A stretch of DNA of 64,000 nt from Nephrocerus scutellatus (taxonomy: Eukaryota; Arthropoda; Insecta; Diptera; Pipunculidae), in the NCBI GenBank assembly GCA_947095585.1, contig OX352761.1, positions 109,231,890-109,295,889 of the forward strand, given 5' to 3'. A program made the translations under genes and the position numbers. Of the stretch, positions 21,126 through 32,549 are shown one piece after another (position 1 is the stretch's first letter; each line of letters begins with the position of its first letter). The notes under the pieces were generated by a model, which ran no database searches, was not told where the DNA came from, and saw only the letters and a program-made list of their open reading frames with translations.

Positions 21126-22795
21126 AAAAAAAATTGAAGGCTCAATTACGTAATTATTTGTAATATTTTCTTGGTTAGGGTTTTGGTAGTTTTCCCTGAC
21201 CATGATCCATTGAATAAAGCATTTGGACTCGCGTCATTTTTAGTTTCGTGATCTTTTTCCGTTTTGCTTATTCAATGAATCAGAGAGAGTTCTGAGAAAA
21301 TAAATGAAAACCGGCTACAAACGTGAGGAATGAGATATATTGTAAATTACGTTCCTTCGATTCTTCAATTTTAATTAAGGACTTAGCCCCCTTATTGCCA
21401 TAGCGCAAGTCATTCAGGAAGTTCTGCCTTGACAATAAGTTTTCATATAAAAAAAAATATAAGCCCTAGATGACTTTCCTGAGATATGTCTCAGGAAATA
21501 TATTTTTCATAAAATTGTCTCTCGTTAGTGGCGTGATAAAGAAAGGAAGACAAAGCCTATAAAATGACTTGCTATAGCTATTCCAGTTAAATTAAAGTTT
21601 TTTTTTAAATCACTTTATAAATTGTTTTAGGCCTTAGGTTAGGTTTATTAATTTACTTATTTTTGCCTGCAATCCCGCAAGGCATCCCACAGTGCTTCCG
21701 ATTGATGTTTCATGGCATTAACACATCGTGTATTGGATTTCGCTGTACCGACTCATGTACTGGTATGAGTGCATATACATAATATACCATCCCCGAGCGA
21801 CACAACTAAGGACGAAGGAAATTGTGCCGCTCCACATACATACGATATCCATTCCGCACAGCTCAGCTCCGGTGTAATCGGATTCACCATTGGGATAAAT
21901 CATTTTAATGTGTTTTTAGGGAAATTAAAATTGACACAACCATCAACCATCATCCTTGCAACAATGTGCTAATGTAATATCATATTCGCTGGGCAATTTC
22001 GTGTGTGATGGTTAGAGGTGTATGGTGTAGCGTGTAGTGAAGGTGAAGAAGATTATTATATGATTACGATGACGGTGAGAATGCTGGTGGTACCTAATGC
22101 TGCTTATGTGTTGGCAGGCAAAGCGGATAATATCCTGACGTCCATCAACATAACGCACAGACACACATGCTGTCAAAAAACCATTAATTGCATTTGAAGT
22201 TTGAATAAATTTCTGGAGGGTAAACACGCCACGCAGTACGCTCGCTACTGTACAACCGTGTGAGAAAGCCGTCAGAAGGGAATGGAAGACATGATAAAGG
22301 GTATCAGAGGTTTACCACTACAAGCGCTGCGAGGACGAGGGTGCATTTCATAGAGATAATTTTCAAGCTTTTAGCAAAATTAAATTAGGAAATCAACTTA
22401 GACGTGTACCACTTCCTTCCTTGAGGGCAAATTTCCATTCCACCAGACCGATGACCATCATCAGTATCTTTGAATTTAATCCAAATTGAAATTGGAGTCC
22501 TTGATAATGTTTGATAAGAATCTGAGCTATGGCTCAGGGTTCTACTAGTGCCTACAGGTATATACAAAATAGATATAGATCCGAGCACTCATATTCATTT
22601 GGAATTATTGGGAATTTACAGATAACATTTTGTAATCGGGAATGCAATTAAGATTAATCATTAAAATGACGTGCACATTATGGTTTGTCATTGTTATTTG
22701 ATAATTATGTTGTTCAATAATGGAATTGAATCGAAACGAAAACCATTACGACAATTCAGGTCAATGAATTTTGTTTTGGCAAAATGGCAAATAGA
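21126..22795. other. No recognisable gene or element
   Basis: About 1.7 kb of unique-looking AT-rich sequence. The short frames present have no domain signature and no composition change. Confidence 0.45.
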
Positions 22796-22799
22796 AGTT

Positions 22800-23066
22800 C
22801 TAGTCGAGCGCTAGTTTCGTAATATCGTCCGCTGGCTTTCTCAAAGTGTGGCCAATCCAGCTCCATTTACGTCGTATGATGGTAATCGCGATTGCTTCCT
22901 GCTGCGTTAATCTCCACAAATCTTGATTGGTGACAATGTCCGGCCATCTTATTCTCAGTAACCGCCTTAAGCACTTATCGACGAAGACTTGGAGGCGCGT
23001 CGCAATTGACTCTGTGACTTTCCACGTTCCGCAGCCATACAAGAGTATTGAGAGAACGTTAGATCT
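22800..23066 (-). pseudogene. 3' part of an RTE-like LINE split by an RNase H fragment
   Basis: The minus-strand frame reads LYGCGTWKVTESIATRLQVF, VDKCLRRLLRIRWPDIVTNQ, DLWRLTQQEAIAITIIRRKW, SWIGHTLRKPADDITKLALD. It is the thumb and tail of the same family as 15478-16345 and continues the element at 23870-26463. Here it is cut at 22800, so the 3' UTR is missing. Confidence 0.85.
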
Positions 23067-23074
23067 GAAGATCG

Positions 23075-23800
23075 TTTTTTAGCTCAGATGGCTGACACTG
23101 CGACCTAAAAAGATCTCTTGTATCTTAGGGTGTAACTAATCTAAGAGACTGGCTACCTTTCTATTGCTAATGAAGGATAGTATGTCATTAGTGGCATAAT
23201 TACGCATATCCGCCGACGAACATAATGCCTTGTGGAAAATATGTCTCCTTAACCAGATCAAACCTGTACAGTCACAGAGAATGTTTCGTTCTCCTCCAAG
23301 CAGAACCTACATTCCGTGTTTGAGCCCAGATTGATTTTGTTAAGGTGATATCGCAAGCCATAGTGACCTGTGAGAAAACGCGCTAGCTTTCTGATGCTAT
23401 CCTTGTCCAGATCAAGAATTTCCTTATAGGAGAAGGGCATGATAAACCTACTGCAACTCCCAATCCTGTTGAGCCTTGCTAGGGATTGTAGTGCATCGTA
23501 GCAGCATTTAACTGATCTGAAGTCTACATTGTTGGACGATAGCACTTTCAGTGCTGCCTGACTATTTGAAAAGATATAAATCGTAGCGCCTATAATACCC
23601 TTACTTAGATTTATACTAGCACAGACCTCATGGCATGGAGTTCCACTTGGAAAATAGTGGGACACTTACCCATTGGTATTGAGACCTTGGTGTAGGGTCC
23701 GAATATCCCAGCGCCAACTCCAGAATCCATCTTCGATCCGTCTGTATATCAGACCAGACCATTTTTGTCCAGTGTTGGAGCACCAATAGACCAGATTGTT
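23075..23800 (-). pseudogene. RNase H domain fragment of a second LINE, lying inside the RTE-like copy
   Basis: A minus-strand frame near 23755-23640 reads YTDGSKMDSGVGAGIFGPYT, then KCPTIFQVELHA. These are the first strand of ribonuclease H, with catalytic Asp in TDGS and Glu in VELHA. The next frame (23665-23258) continues IYIFSNSQAALKVLSSNNVD (Asp of the usual SDSQAA replaced by Asn), then CCYDALQSLARLNRI. It skips the WVPGH.G.GNE.AD block and resumes at ARFLTGHYGLRYHL and ECRFCLEENET, the C-terminal Cys motif. The fragment falls between LINE parts that are contiguous in related copies, so it is an insertion or recombination product. Confidence 0.8.
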
Positions 23801-23869
23801 CGGTCCAATATTATAACAGTACTCTGCAGATCCTTCTTCTTCAGATTCTGTCAGATTGGCGAAGAGTTG

Positions 23870-26463
23870 CAGATCGTGTCGCGCCTTGTTTACACGAGAG
23901 CACACATCTGAGTTAGCACCACAATTTTTTGACATCCGGCTGGCCAAGTAACAAAACTTATCGACTTCCTCTCTCTGATGTTGGTCAATCGAGAGATCAC
24001 ATGTTCCACTAGCGTTAACGAGAAGTAGTTTTGTTTTTGAGAAGTTAATTTTTAAACCCACTTTGTAAGCTTGGAGTTCTAGTGAGTTTAATTTTCGCTC
24101 CATGTCACCTTGCGATTGTGATAGGAGACAGATATCATCGGCATAGTCCAGGTCTTCTAGGCGGTGAAAATGGCGAACCCGATGGAGTATGGGTTACTAT
24201 TTTCTTCACCCAGATGATGAAAGGCAATGGTGTGAGGGTGCAATCTTGCTTGACTCCCGAGTAGATGTTGAAAGGTGAGCCAAGATGACCGTTATGAATG
24301 ACGCGGCGTGTTGAGTCACGGTACAGCTTCTTGTGAGTTTATGAGTTTTTCCTGAACACCATAGCTAGACCAAATCTGCCACATCAAGTTTCGGCCCACG
24401 CTATCAAAAGCGCGTTTAAAATCTACGAAAACCATTTACAGACGAGAGCGATACACAACTGACTGTTCGATGATTATACGCAGGGTGTTAATTTGATCAG
24501 TACAAGAATGGTTTGGGCGAAATCTTGCTTGTTAATTTCTCAAAATTGGCTCTAACGCATTCTGTAAGCGCCTAGCTATTATAGAGGAGATCACTTTGTT
24601 TATAGTGTTTAGCAGGATAATACCTCTCCAGTTTTCGCAATTGCTCAAATCAAATCACCTTTCTTGGGGAGTTTGACTATTAAGCCTTCTTTTAACGACG
24701 ATGGAATGGTTTCAGATTCCCATCAGATACCTTGATATATCGCATGCAACGTTCGCGTAGTTAACTCGACGTCGGCTTGGAGGAGTTCTGCGTAGATGTT
24801 GTCATTGCCTGCTGCTTGCAGTGAACGAATTGTTGTCCTTATCACATCCAACGAAGGAGTAGCGACGCTGATGTTAAGTACCCCATTAGGGTGTATATGT
24901 GGGTTGATGGACGGGCCTGGCGAAGTACAATTCAAAACATTCTTAAGATGTTATGTCCAGCGGGTTATTTGTTGTTCCTCCATAATGATCAAAAAGCCGG
25001 CTATTGCCTTAATATGGTAATTGATGTAGTGTTTCTTGTTGGCGACCTTACGAACAAACTGGTAGACTGTGCAATATTGTCTACTATCAGCGGCATGCTG
25101 TGCTTGTGTTGCGATGTCGCATAGCCATGCTCGTTTGTCGTTCCTAGCTAAACGGCCAACTTGGCAGTCCAGATCCCTATACTTCCGCGCTAATGCGCTT
25201 CGCTCGGCACCCGAGGCTGCCTTTAACTCTGCTTTGATGGATGGTATTCCATGTGCTATCTGATATCCATTCTTTTCTAGTTTTGTCGGGATAACCTAAA
25301 ATGGTTGAGGCTGCTTCCGTATACGCATTTACTGTTTTCTCCCATTTAGACTCTAGGGTTTGGGGCTGTATCTCACAGAGTGACTGTTGTATGCGGGATA
25401 CATATTGCAGTTTCACTTCTGGGTCTTTCAGTGCTGCTACATAATTCTTTGAGTGGGACGAACCCTTGCCTAGTTTTCGCCATTAAGCATGCTGATGATC
25501 TATTCCCATTTAGCGGTCCTCTCTTCGAGAGTAAACCGTTAACCACTACGTAAGTCAAACCCAGAACGAAACTGGGTCCTCAACCAAAAGTTGGCCCAGA
25601 TTCAGCTAACCTCCAAGGAGATCAACCTCATCCGTGGGCTTAAACCTACTCCCGTAGTACCAACGCGACCTTGGTGAGATCTGACATCAAGGGACTCAGT
25701 TCGTTCAGTATGAGTGCCTGGGCGTAGGTACGCTACAGCCTTGGCAGCACATCGTCCGGAACTTTGAACCCTATCATTTGTCACTAGGATAACAGGCTAT
25801 CCTAGGCCGTTTGGAATATAAACTATTCCTTCTGTCCCAATCACATTGTACGTAACCTGAATTGTACGAAATGAACCACTAAAACGAAGAGTCGCCGATA
25901 AGGTTATTCTAAGCACCAGTAGCCCACTTCTGGTCGCAAAGTACGAAAACATTGCCCATAAAGAGCATACTTTAAGTACCTGCGGCTCTTGTTTTCTCGT
26001 TGTTTGACATCGTGTGGTTGAGTGGACCACGAGCTTCAATCGCACACTGCCAACCACAAGGTGGTGGTCACTGTAGACGTCGGCTGCTCTTCGGGTTCTA
26101 TCGTCCAGCAATGATGCTCGTCAATTGCGGCTTATAGCGATGTGATCAATCTGGTTGTAGGTTGTACATGTCATTAAGAGAGGTTTAGGTGGCTTTATGG
26201 ATGTTTTTGTGGGAGAATTTGTGCCTCCATTGATTAGGTTCCAATCAGAACATAGATCAGCAAACTTTTCTCCGTTGTCATTCATAGAACCAAGGCCATG
26301 CTTTCCCATGACATGTTCCCAATCAGTGTTGTCGCTGCCTACTTTTGCGTTAAGGACGACCATCAAAATACCGATGTCACTCTTCCGAAGTTCGTTGCCG
26401 TGGTCATCGTCGTTCATTAGTGTATCCACGCTGATTTTGGGTTCCGTAATAATAATTTTCTAA
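23870..26463 (-). pseudogene. RTE-like LINE, long minus-strand copy (endonuclease to RT palm)
   Basis: In minus order: endonuclease pieces LNAKVGSDNTDWEHVMGKHG, NDNGEKFADLCSDWNLINGG, YNQIDHIAISR (26430-26125) and the catalytic-His block VYSDHHLVVGSVRLK near 26060. A linker KTRKEWISDSTWNTIHQSRV lies near 25280. Next are PSLDVIRTTIRSLQAAGNDN near 24860, NCENWRGIILLNTINKVISS near 24630-24570, a CTDQINTLRIIIEQ block near 24510, VFVDFKRAFDS near 24430 and the MERKLNSLELQAYKVGLKIN to LLLVNASGTCDLSI block (24103-23990), then EVDKFCYLASRMSKNCGANS and CSRVNKARH near 23890. The segment 25450-25990 has no LINE motif and may be an insertion. Many stops and frameshifts are present. Confidence 0.8.
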
Positions 26464-26524
26464 GGGCGAGGTTCTTGGCCTCGCGCCAACCTTACTTTGA
26501 AGAGACTAGCCCGATCATTCCGCT

Positions 26525-28525
26525 TTTCCTGCATGGGAGGAAAATTACCGGAGGCCACCAGGTGGAGGTTTGATCGCACTTCCATCAGTCAGAGATAGTT
26601 ACGGCCACCTGCAATTCTAGAGCATTCTGTGTTATTCCCAAAGAAGTTGTTTAGTCCGTCGCAATTAGTTCTCGTATTGTCATACCGTTCTTATGTAAGT
26701 TTTTTCTCTAACTCCGTGGTTTATTAACGAGAAATTGACCATGCTGTCCATGAGCAATGTTATAAGATAACGGACTCCGCCAAGCTAATGAACTGGCCTA
26801 TGCCCTCTTATCGAGCTGATGGAACAGAATCTGCGACTCCACATAAATGATAGCAAAACAAAGTACATTCTGGCCACATTCTGGCAAAATAACCTTTTTG
26901 TGGGACGCAAGTACCGTTCCATTCTTGGGTAGTTACGTGAAATAAATTTCACATTAACGTTTTTTTCTTTAAAATAAATGACTAATTCTTTTATTGTGTG
27001 CATGTACATGAAAGTATATGTGTTCGCAATTTCTTTCATAATTAAGATTTAAATTAGGGGACAATTTGTATCCTACAGACGGATAGATGCTCCCACCATA
27101 GATGCATATCATTAAAAATGGAAACTCCTCGTTACAACTCCACCTTATAAGTTATCCATTTAAGTGTCGGCGCAGGATAAAATCTCTGTTTAGCGAGCAA
27201 AATAACAATAAGGAGCAGCAGCAACTAGCTGAGCCTTAAAACGTGCCATTTATGTACAATAAAATTGCGAGTGAGTAAGGATATCATTTGATTCCTTAAT
27301 GACAACTAAGATAAAGGTAAACAGGCATAACACTTCATACCTGCATTCGCGATGACGACGACAACACATCGTCCTTCCTTTGTAATTAGTAACTGGAAAC
27401 CCATCGTGGCTGGAATAATTTAATTTTCAAGGTGAAGTCACAACGACAATGTTAATGATGATGGTGGCGAGGACAACAGCATTGTGAAATCTCAAAGATG
27501 CTGCTGGTACTCGTGTATATCAACATACTGCCATTTGGCACACACAGCACACCCCACAGCAAAACAATCAACGTTTCCTGCGTTCGTTCATTTATTATTT
27601 CATAATTAGTAGCGCTATGTAAATGGCACGTCCTGCATACGAGTACATTACATCACTCGAGAGCTAAGGCTTAAGTGTACTTTCTATCGCCATCCCCTCT
27701 AAGCACATACAACATCTACACACATCTACATAATCACTGCATCTTACGCGAACTACAAGTTGTTGTGAGTATGGTGTCCTTGTCGAAGATGATGATGATG
27801 GCGACGACAAAGCCGACTTCAACGGCGAATGTCAAAACGCTGCAGCCAAGTGGAGGTGAATCTATTACATGTATCCAAGTAATGACATTATTACGCAAAT
27901 ATTACGTAAACGCAAAAGAATGTGCCGCACCCTGCTTTGGGATGTGATGCTAGGGCGTTATTGTGATTATGTGTGTTCTTGAAGATGCGAACATTTGCGG
28001 ATGAAATTGCGAGCTCCTTTAGGGAGAGCTGCTTTTAAATATTACTCATAATATATGGTGTGTTGATGTTTTCTCTTCTCGGATGACCTTTCTAGTGTGT
28101 CTTTGGTGTCAGAGACATGTCAAGAACGGTTCGCGGTTCGGTGCAACTCGACCTGCCAATGTTTATTAACGAATGGATCTTTGCATTTTTATTTTCACTG
28201 AATAATTGGCAGCTTCAATTTCCATATAGATTTAAAGCTTAACAGGTGAGATTTACTTAACTGTTATCAGGAATATTAATGACGCGGGGATAAAATAGTG
28301 GAGCTGCATTCATATAAATTCTTAATCTCTGATTGGTGAGCGGAGAATGCAGAAAAAAGCAACACAACACATTCCGCATGCAACGAACAATGATGATGAT
28401 GATGAGAAATGGGTTGTATTCTAGTAGTACCGTGACTAATGCGGATCTAATGCGCTTTCCACTGACTTGTGCTTTAAAGACAATGCATGCCTGTCCTAAG
28501 AGCACCCCCACAATACCAATGGCTC
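26525..28525. other. Mostly no gene; a possible LINE scrap near 26.8 kb
   Basis: A plus-strand stretch near 26812-26880 decodes to MEQNLRLHINDSKTKYILAT, resembling the L.LHINESKTKHM.AT block of family B RT. It is too short to be certain. The rest (26.93-28.53 kb) shows nothing I can name. It includes GATGATGATGATGG-type microsatellites near 27790 and 28390. Confidence 0.4.
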
Positions 28526-28529
28526 TTAG

Positions 28530-29085
28530 GAACTTACTGATATTGAGTGGGTTCAGTGAATCTCGCGCAGACTCATATGGTCTCATCTCTGTATTCGTTG
28601 AGAAGATGCCGCGGGGTCTCTTCCGCTTTTTGGCAAAGCCTGCAGCTGTCATCCTCTTCTATTCTTAGAAGCTCCTTTAGTCTACAACGTTCTTTTAGCA
28701 ATTCCGTAATAACTCTTACATTACTTCTGCTTTATCCCAATGTCGAGCGAGTTCTCTTTGGGTTATAGCTAACCAACCTTACCTTTGCTTGTCGTAGGCC
28801 TGGTAGATTTTCCCATCTTACGGAATCGACTGCCTTACCTACTTTGCGTAACTCTTCCCGCGTTATGCGATTACTTATGTCATAAAATGGTTCTGGCCCT
28901 ACTAGCAGAGTTTCTGTCCCCTTATTAGCGAGCCCATCCGTTGCTTCGTTACCTTCTATGATAATGTGTCCCGACGCCTAGTACAAGCATACCTTGTTGA
29001 CATCGTCAAGTCTGTTTAACTTCGCCCTGGACTACTCCAACAGCCTTGACGTTATGTGGGAAACATTAGAGCCATTACCGCAGCT
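28530..29085 (-). pseudogene. LINE RNase H and C-terminal fragment
   Basis: Minus strand: SRAKLNRLDDVNKVCLY near 29030, GHIIIEGNEATDGLANKGTE near 28985-28925 (the WVPGH..IEGNE.AD.LA..G motif with the WVP part degraded), then RITREELRKVGKAVDSVRWE and NLPGLRQAKVRL near 28850-28770. The Cys-rich C-terminal motif follows, ELLRIEEDDSCRLCQKAEET and PRHLL near 28650-28605. A frame change leads into SLNPLNISKFLRAIGI near 28555. It is a decayed Jockey/R1/I-type LINE end. Confidence 0.78.
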
Positions 29086-29345
29086 TGGATATCAGTGCTT
29101 TGTGCCATTTCTAGCCAGTTCATCTGCCTTGCAGTTGCCAACGATATCAGAGTGACCTGGGACCCAGGCTAGTAGTCAGTCGGTTTCTTTGCGCATGCTA
29201 GAGAGTCTTTTTGATCCTTCGTGAGCTGCCCCATAGGAGTATCAGCCCACCTTTCTAGTATCTTATTTGCCGAACGACGCTCTATATATTGCCGCTTGCC
29301 CAAAAAAAGAGGTTTGGCATTGCTGGTCCCTGGAATTGGAGCCTT
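29086..29345 (-). pseudogene. Second RNase H fragment next to the inverted-repeat element
   Basis: Near 29190-29115 the minus strand reads LAWVPGHSDIVGNCKADELA followed by RNGT. This is a well-preserved RNase H active-site block from a LINE. The copy at 28530-29085 has its own, more decayed version of the same motif about 200 bp further on. Two independent RNase H relics are therefore tandemly placed. The sequence between 29210 and 29345 is not recognisably RNase H. Confidence 0.7.
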
Positions 29346-29346
29346 A

Positions 29347-29682
29347 TGCCTGAAACACAAACACGCTTCAGCTTCGGCTTCGCTGCGTTACGATGCAGCC
29401 GCTTTTAATTTGCTTTGAAACACTTTTCTCTATATGGCATTTCTCAAATGAGAGTTCTGCCACAGTTCTCTGCTTTGAACTGTCAGGCAAAGCAAATGTT
29501 CAGCACTTTTGAACTAGAGCTTCCGTTTGTAGCTTCGTTAAGTAGCATTACGTTTTTCTTTACGATTGCCAAACGAAACGTTGAAGCCGAAGCTACATTG
29601 TGATAGGAAGCATTGAAATCGTATGACTGAACTTGTAAACGCCAGGCGACGCCGAAGCTGAAGCGTGTTTGTGTTTCAGGCA
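29347..29682. mobile_element. 336-bp inverted-repeat transposable element (MITE), PIF/Harbinger-like
   Basis: The left end 29347-29378 and right end 29651-29682 are perfect 32-bp inverted repeats. Both begin TGCCTGAAACACAAACACGC when read inward, and continue as GC-rich CTTCAGCTTCGGC. The element is directly flanked by TTA on both sides (29344-29346 and 29683-29685). A 3-bp TTA duplication is the target preference of the PIF/Harbinger superfamily, hence the call. There is no transposase, so it is non-autonomous. The perfect ends suggest fairly recent activity compared with the LINE relics around it. Confidence 0.88.
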
Positions 29683-29689
29683 TTAGGAT

Positions 29690-32545
29690 CAGTCAACACT
29701 ATAACTTTGGAGAGAGACCCACCTTTAAGGTTCCAGCTACTTCCTCCAGATGTTTCCGGCGCTTAAGCACCGGTCTCGCATTCCGGCCTTTGGAGTATGC
29801 CGATCACGAGATTAATAAAAATAAAAATTTTCTGACTCATCATGTGATTCCAACGAATATCGGAGAAAGGGTGGTTCGCCCGGGCAGAGATTCGAAATAC
29901 CCAAGTAAGGCCGGATACCACTGGAGGTCGTCAGGTATCCAGAGGGCTATTTAAATGGGCCCCCAGCCTGGTCGATCTTCGGCTCGGGTCGCATGACACC
30001 TTTATCTAACCCATTGCTGCCATTTAGCATGACCCGCTTTGAACAGAGGTCACTTAATCACCCGTTCTGATTCAACAACCGCAACGAGAACCTGGAGGCG
30101 ACAGCACTGCAAAGCTTTTTTAAGATATAGTTTGCAAAAAATTACTCAAAAACTGTATCTATTACATTTGTGGCTCCTTCTCAGTACAAAACTAAATGCT
30201 CTTTCTCTGTTTAAAAAAATCGGGATTACAACGTCATCGTATTGCACCATGCATAGTCGAAGGATAATACAGCAAAAGCTTAGCGTCACAATCAGAAGAA
30301 GTTCCTTTATGCTAAGATTATTTTGAAAGAGTGCACAGAACACTGTTAGTTCCGCTATTAAGGTATGCATTTAATGTTCATTTCCGTAATAGATGCAAAA
30401 GAATGGAAGAGAATAATGGTCTTCATGCTTATGTCACGGCCAACTTCCGCTAGTTATTTTCTTCTGTTTCTGATTATGATGTTATGTTGGTGGATTCTCC
30501 AACATTATATTATCGTACAGACACACACGAAGGCACACTGGGTTGGGTGCTTCTTCAGCAAGCAAGCAACACTCCTTCACCCATCCTTCCATTTCTGTGA
30601 ATGCGTTGATTATTATCAAAAGGCATTGTGTGCGTGCTCCATCTTGTGCCGTTCTACTCCTATTGTTTATCTCAGTTGCAGGTGCTCCTCGGAAACAGAG
30701 GTTGGATAAAGTTCATTGCACTTTTTTCGTCGTTTAAACTTTTAAAGTTAGTCATGACACAGCCACTTCCACAAGACCTGCAACAGGAAGGAAAAAAAAG
30801 CGTGCGCTCGTACGCCCACCACCCACCTCTGAGGAAAGTTTTTCAATTTTAAGTTTTCTGATTGTGAACCTAAAGGACGACAATGACGACAATGACGAGG
30901 ACGGGCGAAGCAACGGAATAAACTTAAGTAGATTATTTGCCTGAAAACGAATAACATTTTTATTTAATATGCGAAAAAGCGGCGCTGGTATAGCGCATAA
31001 GACACGAACATTATGTCACATCCATCGCACTCGCAGCTATCCTTCTTCTTGTAACTTGTAACTTCATCAAAGGAACGCACTCGCTTACAAAAGAAAAATC
31101 TGTTGTAACTGTTTCAGCGAGCAACAAGAGCAACAACAATCAAAACCCAAACTTATGACTTCAGCGCGCGAATGCACTTTTGCCCGGGAATTTGCCAGTT
31201 GCCAGTGAAGTACTTCTTTGAGATAAATGCTAAAGGAAATAGTGGTGTGTGGGTTTGGTGGAGAAGATTGAGGCACCAGGGTTGTCAGTGCCACACAGCA
31301 GCATAGTACGAGCACAATCTTGTAACTGAGGAGGAGTACTCGTATAAAAATGAAATGACTAATGGGAAAACTTATCATTGTTGAGCTCTGAGCGCAGCGG
31401 CAGATGTTATTCGCCACAGGGCCTCAGACAACAAAGTTGTTGAAGTTCAGCACAAGTACAATGAATTGCGCTTGTAGAAGTATGTGACGGATGGTGGATG
31501 GCGGTATGATACCAGTTCAGTTCACAACAAATTATACAACTGGGTCAGTTGAGTTCTCGTAATAGCAGTATAGTAGCTGATAATCATCAGCTACTGGATA
31601 TTTTATGTTGGAGATGTTTTACTGTTGAACGCAAGGCAGAAAGTTCCATAAGCGAAAAAACTTCACCATTTTGTGAAACTTTTTAAACTTCAATAAAGTA
31701 AATTATTTTAATTAAGCTGCTATCCTGATGCCTTCGGATAAAAGGAGCTCATTATTATTATTGCAGCGAGCAAAGTTTTATTAGTGCAAGGCTATAATGA
31801 CGCAAGTTACAACTACTGCTGCAGGCGCACAGGGCACGGCGGTGATTCTTAGATGTATCAATATTGTTGTTGTACAATTCTGATGACACAAGTAATTTGA
31901 AACTTTCATTAAAGTACAAAAAAAGTGAAAAAATTCAACATTCAACAAGGGAGTGAGCAGAAATGACAAAATGCATAGATTAAAGGAACGGTGATAACTT
32001 TGCGGGTTCAGAGTTTGTCATTTGAGAAAAAGTCTGATGGAGGCCGGTGATGAAAATGTCAGTGATCAGGTCGAAACAAATTTATTATTATTTATATTTA
32101 CATTTTCTACAACTTCTCTCTCTTAAATTGAAAATGGAAGAATAGTAGTAATTCTGGGGAATAGGGTCAAGTTGAAAGCATGATACTCAGTATCACTTTC
32201 TACTCTTTTAGAAATGCTATTTCTATTACAATATATTATTAAGAACTTGACGGCAACTTCATTCTGCTCTTCAATCTTCAAAGCATTTATGCCACAAATT
32301 TTTCGGCCTTAAGTTCCTTCAGTAATTCTATCTCTATCATCTCAATGTTGACAAAACGTTGTCGAAAAGCCGACCCATCTTAACGCGGGTGACTTTTCGT
32401 ATTGGTTTTGGAATAGCGACATTAGTAGCCCATTATTTGTCGAAGATGAACATGACAACAGTCTTTGCAATGTTATCTAAACAGTGGCATAAAAGCCCTA
32501 CAGAGATATAAAGTTCTTATGTGACTCAGATAAACGGTATCTATC
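29690..32545. other. No recognisable gene
   Basis: Nearly 2.9 kb without a nameable feature. The part at 29830-30060 is more GC-rich than its surroundings (CCCGGGCAGAGATTCG, GGGCCCCCAGCCTGG) and might be the edge of an unidentified element. Short frames at 30039-30852 overlap in several frames and lack domains. Confidence 0.45.
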
Positions 32546-32549
32546 GTCG

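Noticed and set aside
25560..25790. GC-richer tract inside the long RTE-like copy that might be an rRNA or other RNA gene
   Set aside because: No recognised RNA consensus was found; it is more likely an unidentified insertion or a diverged linker.
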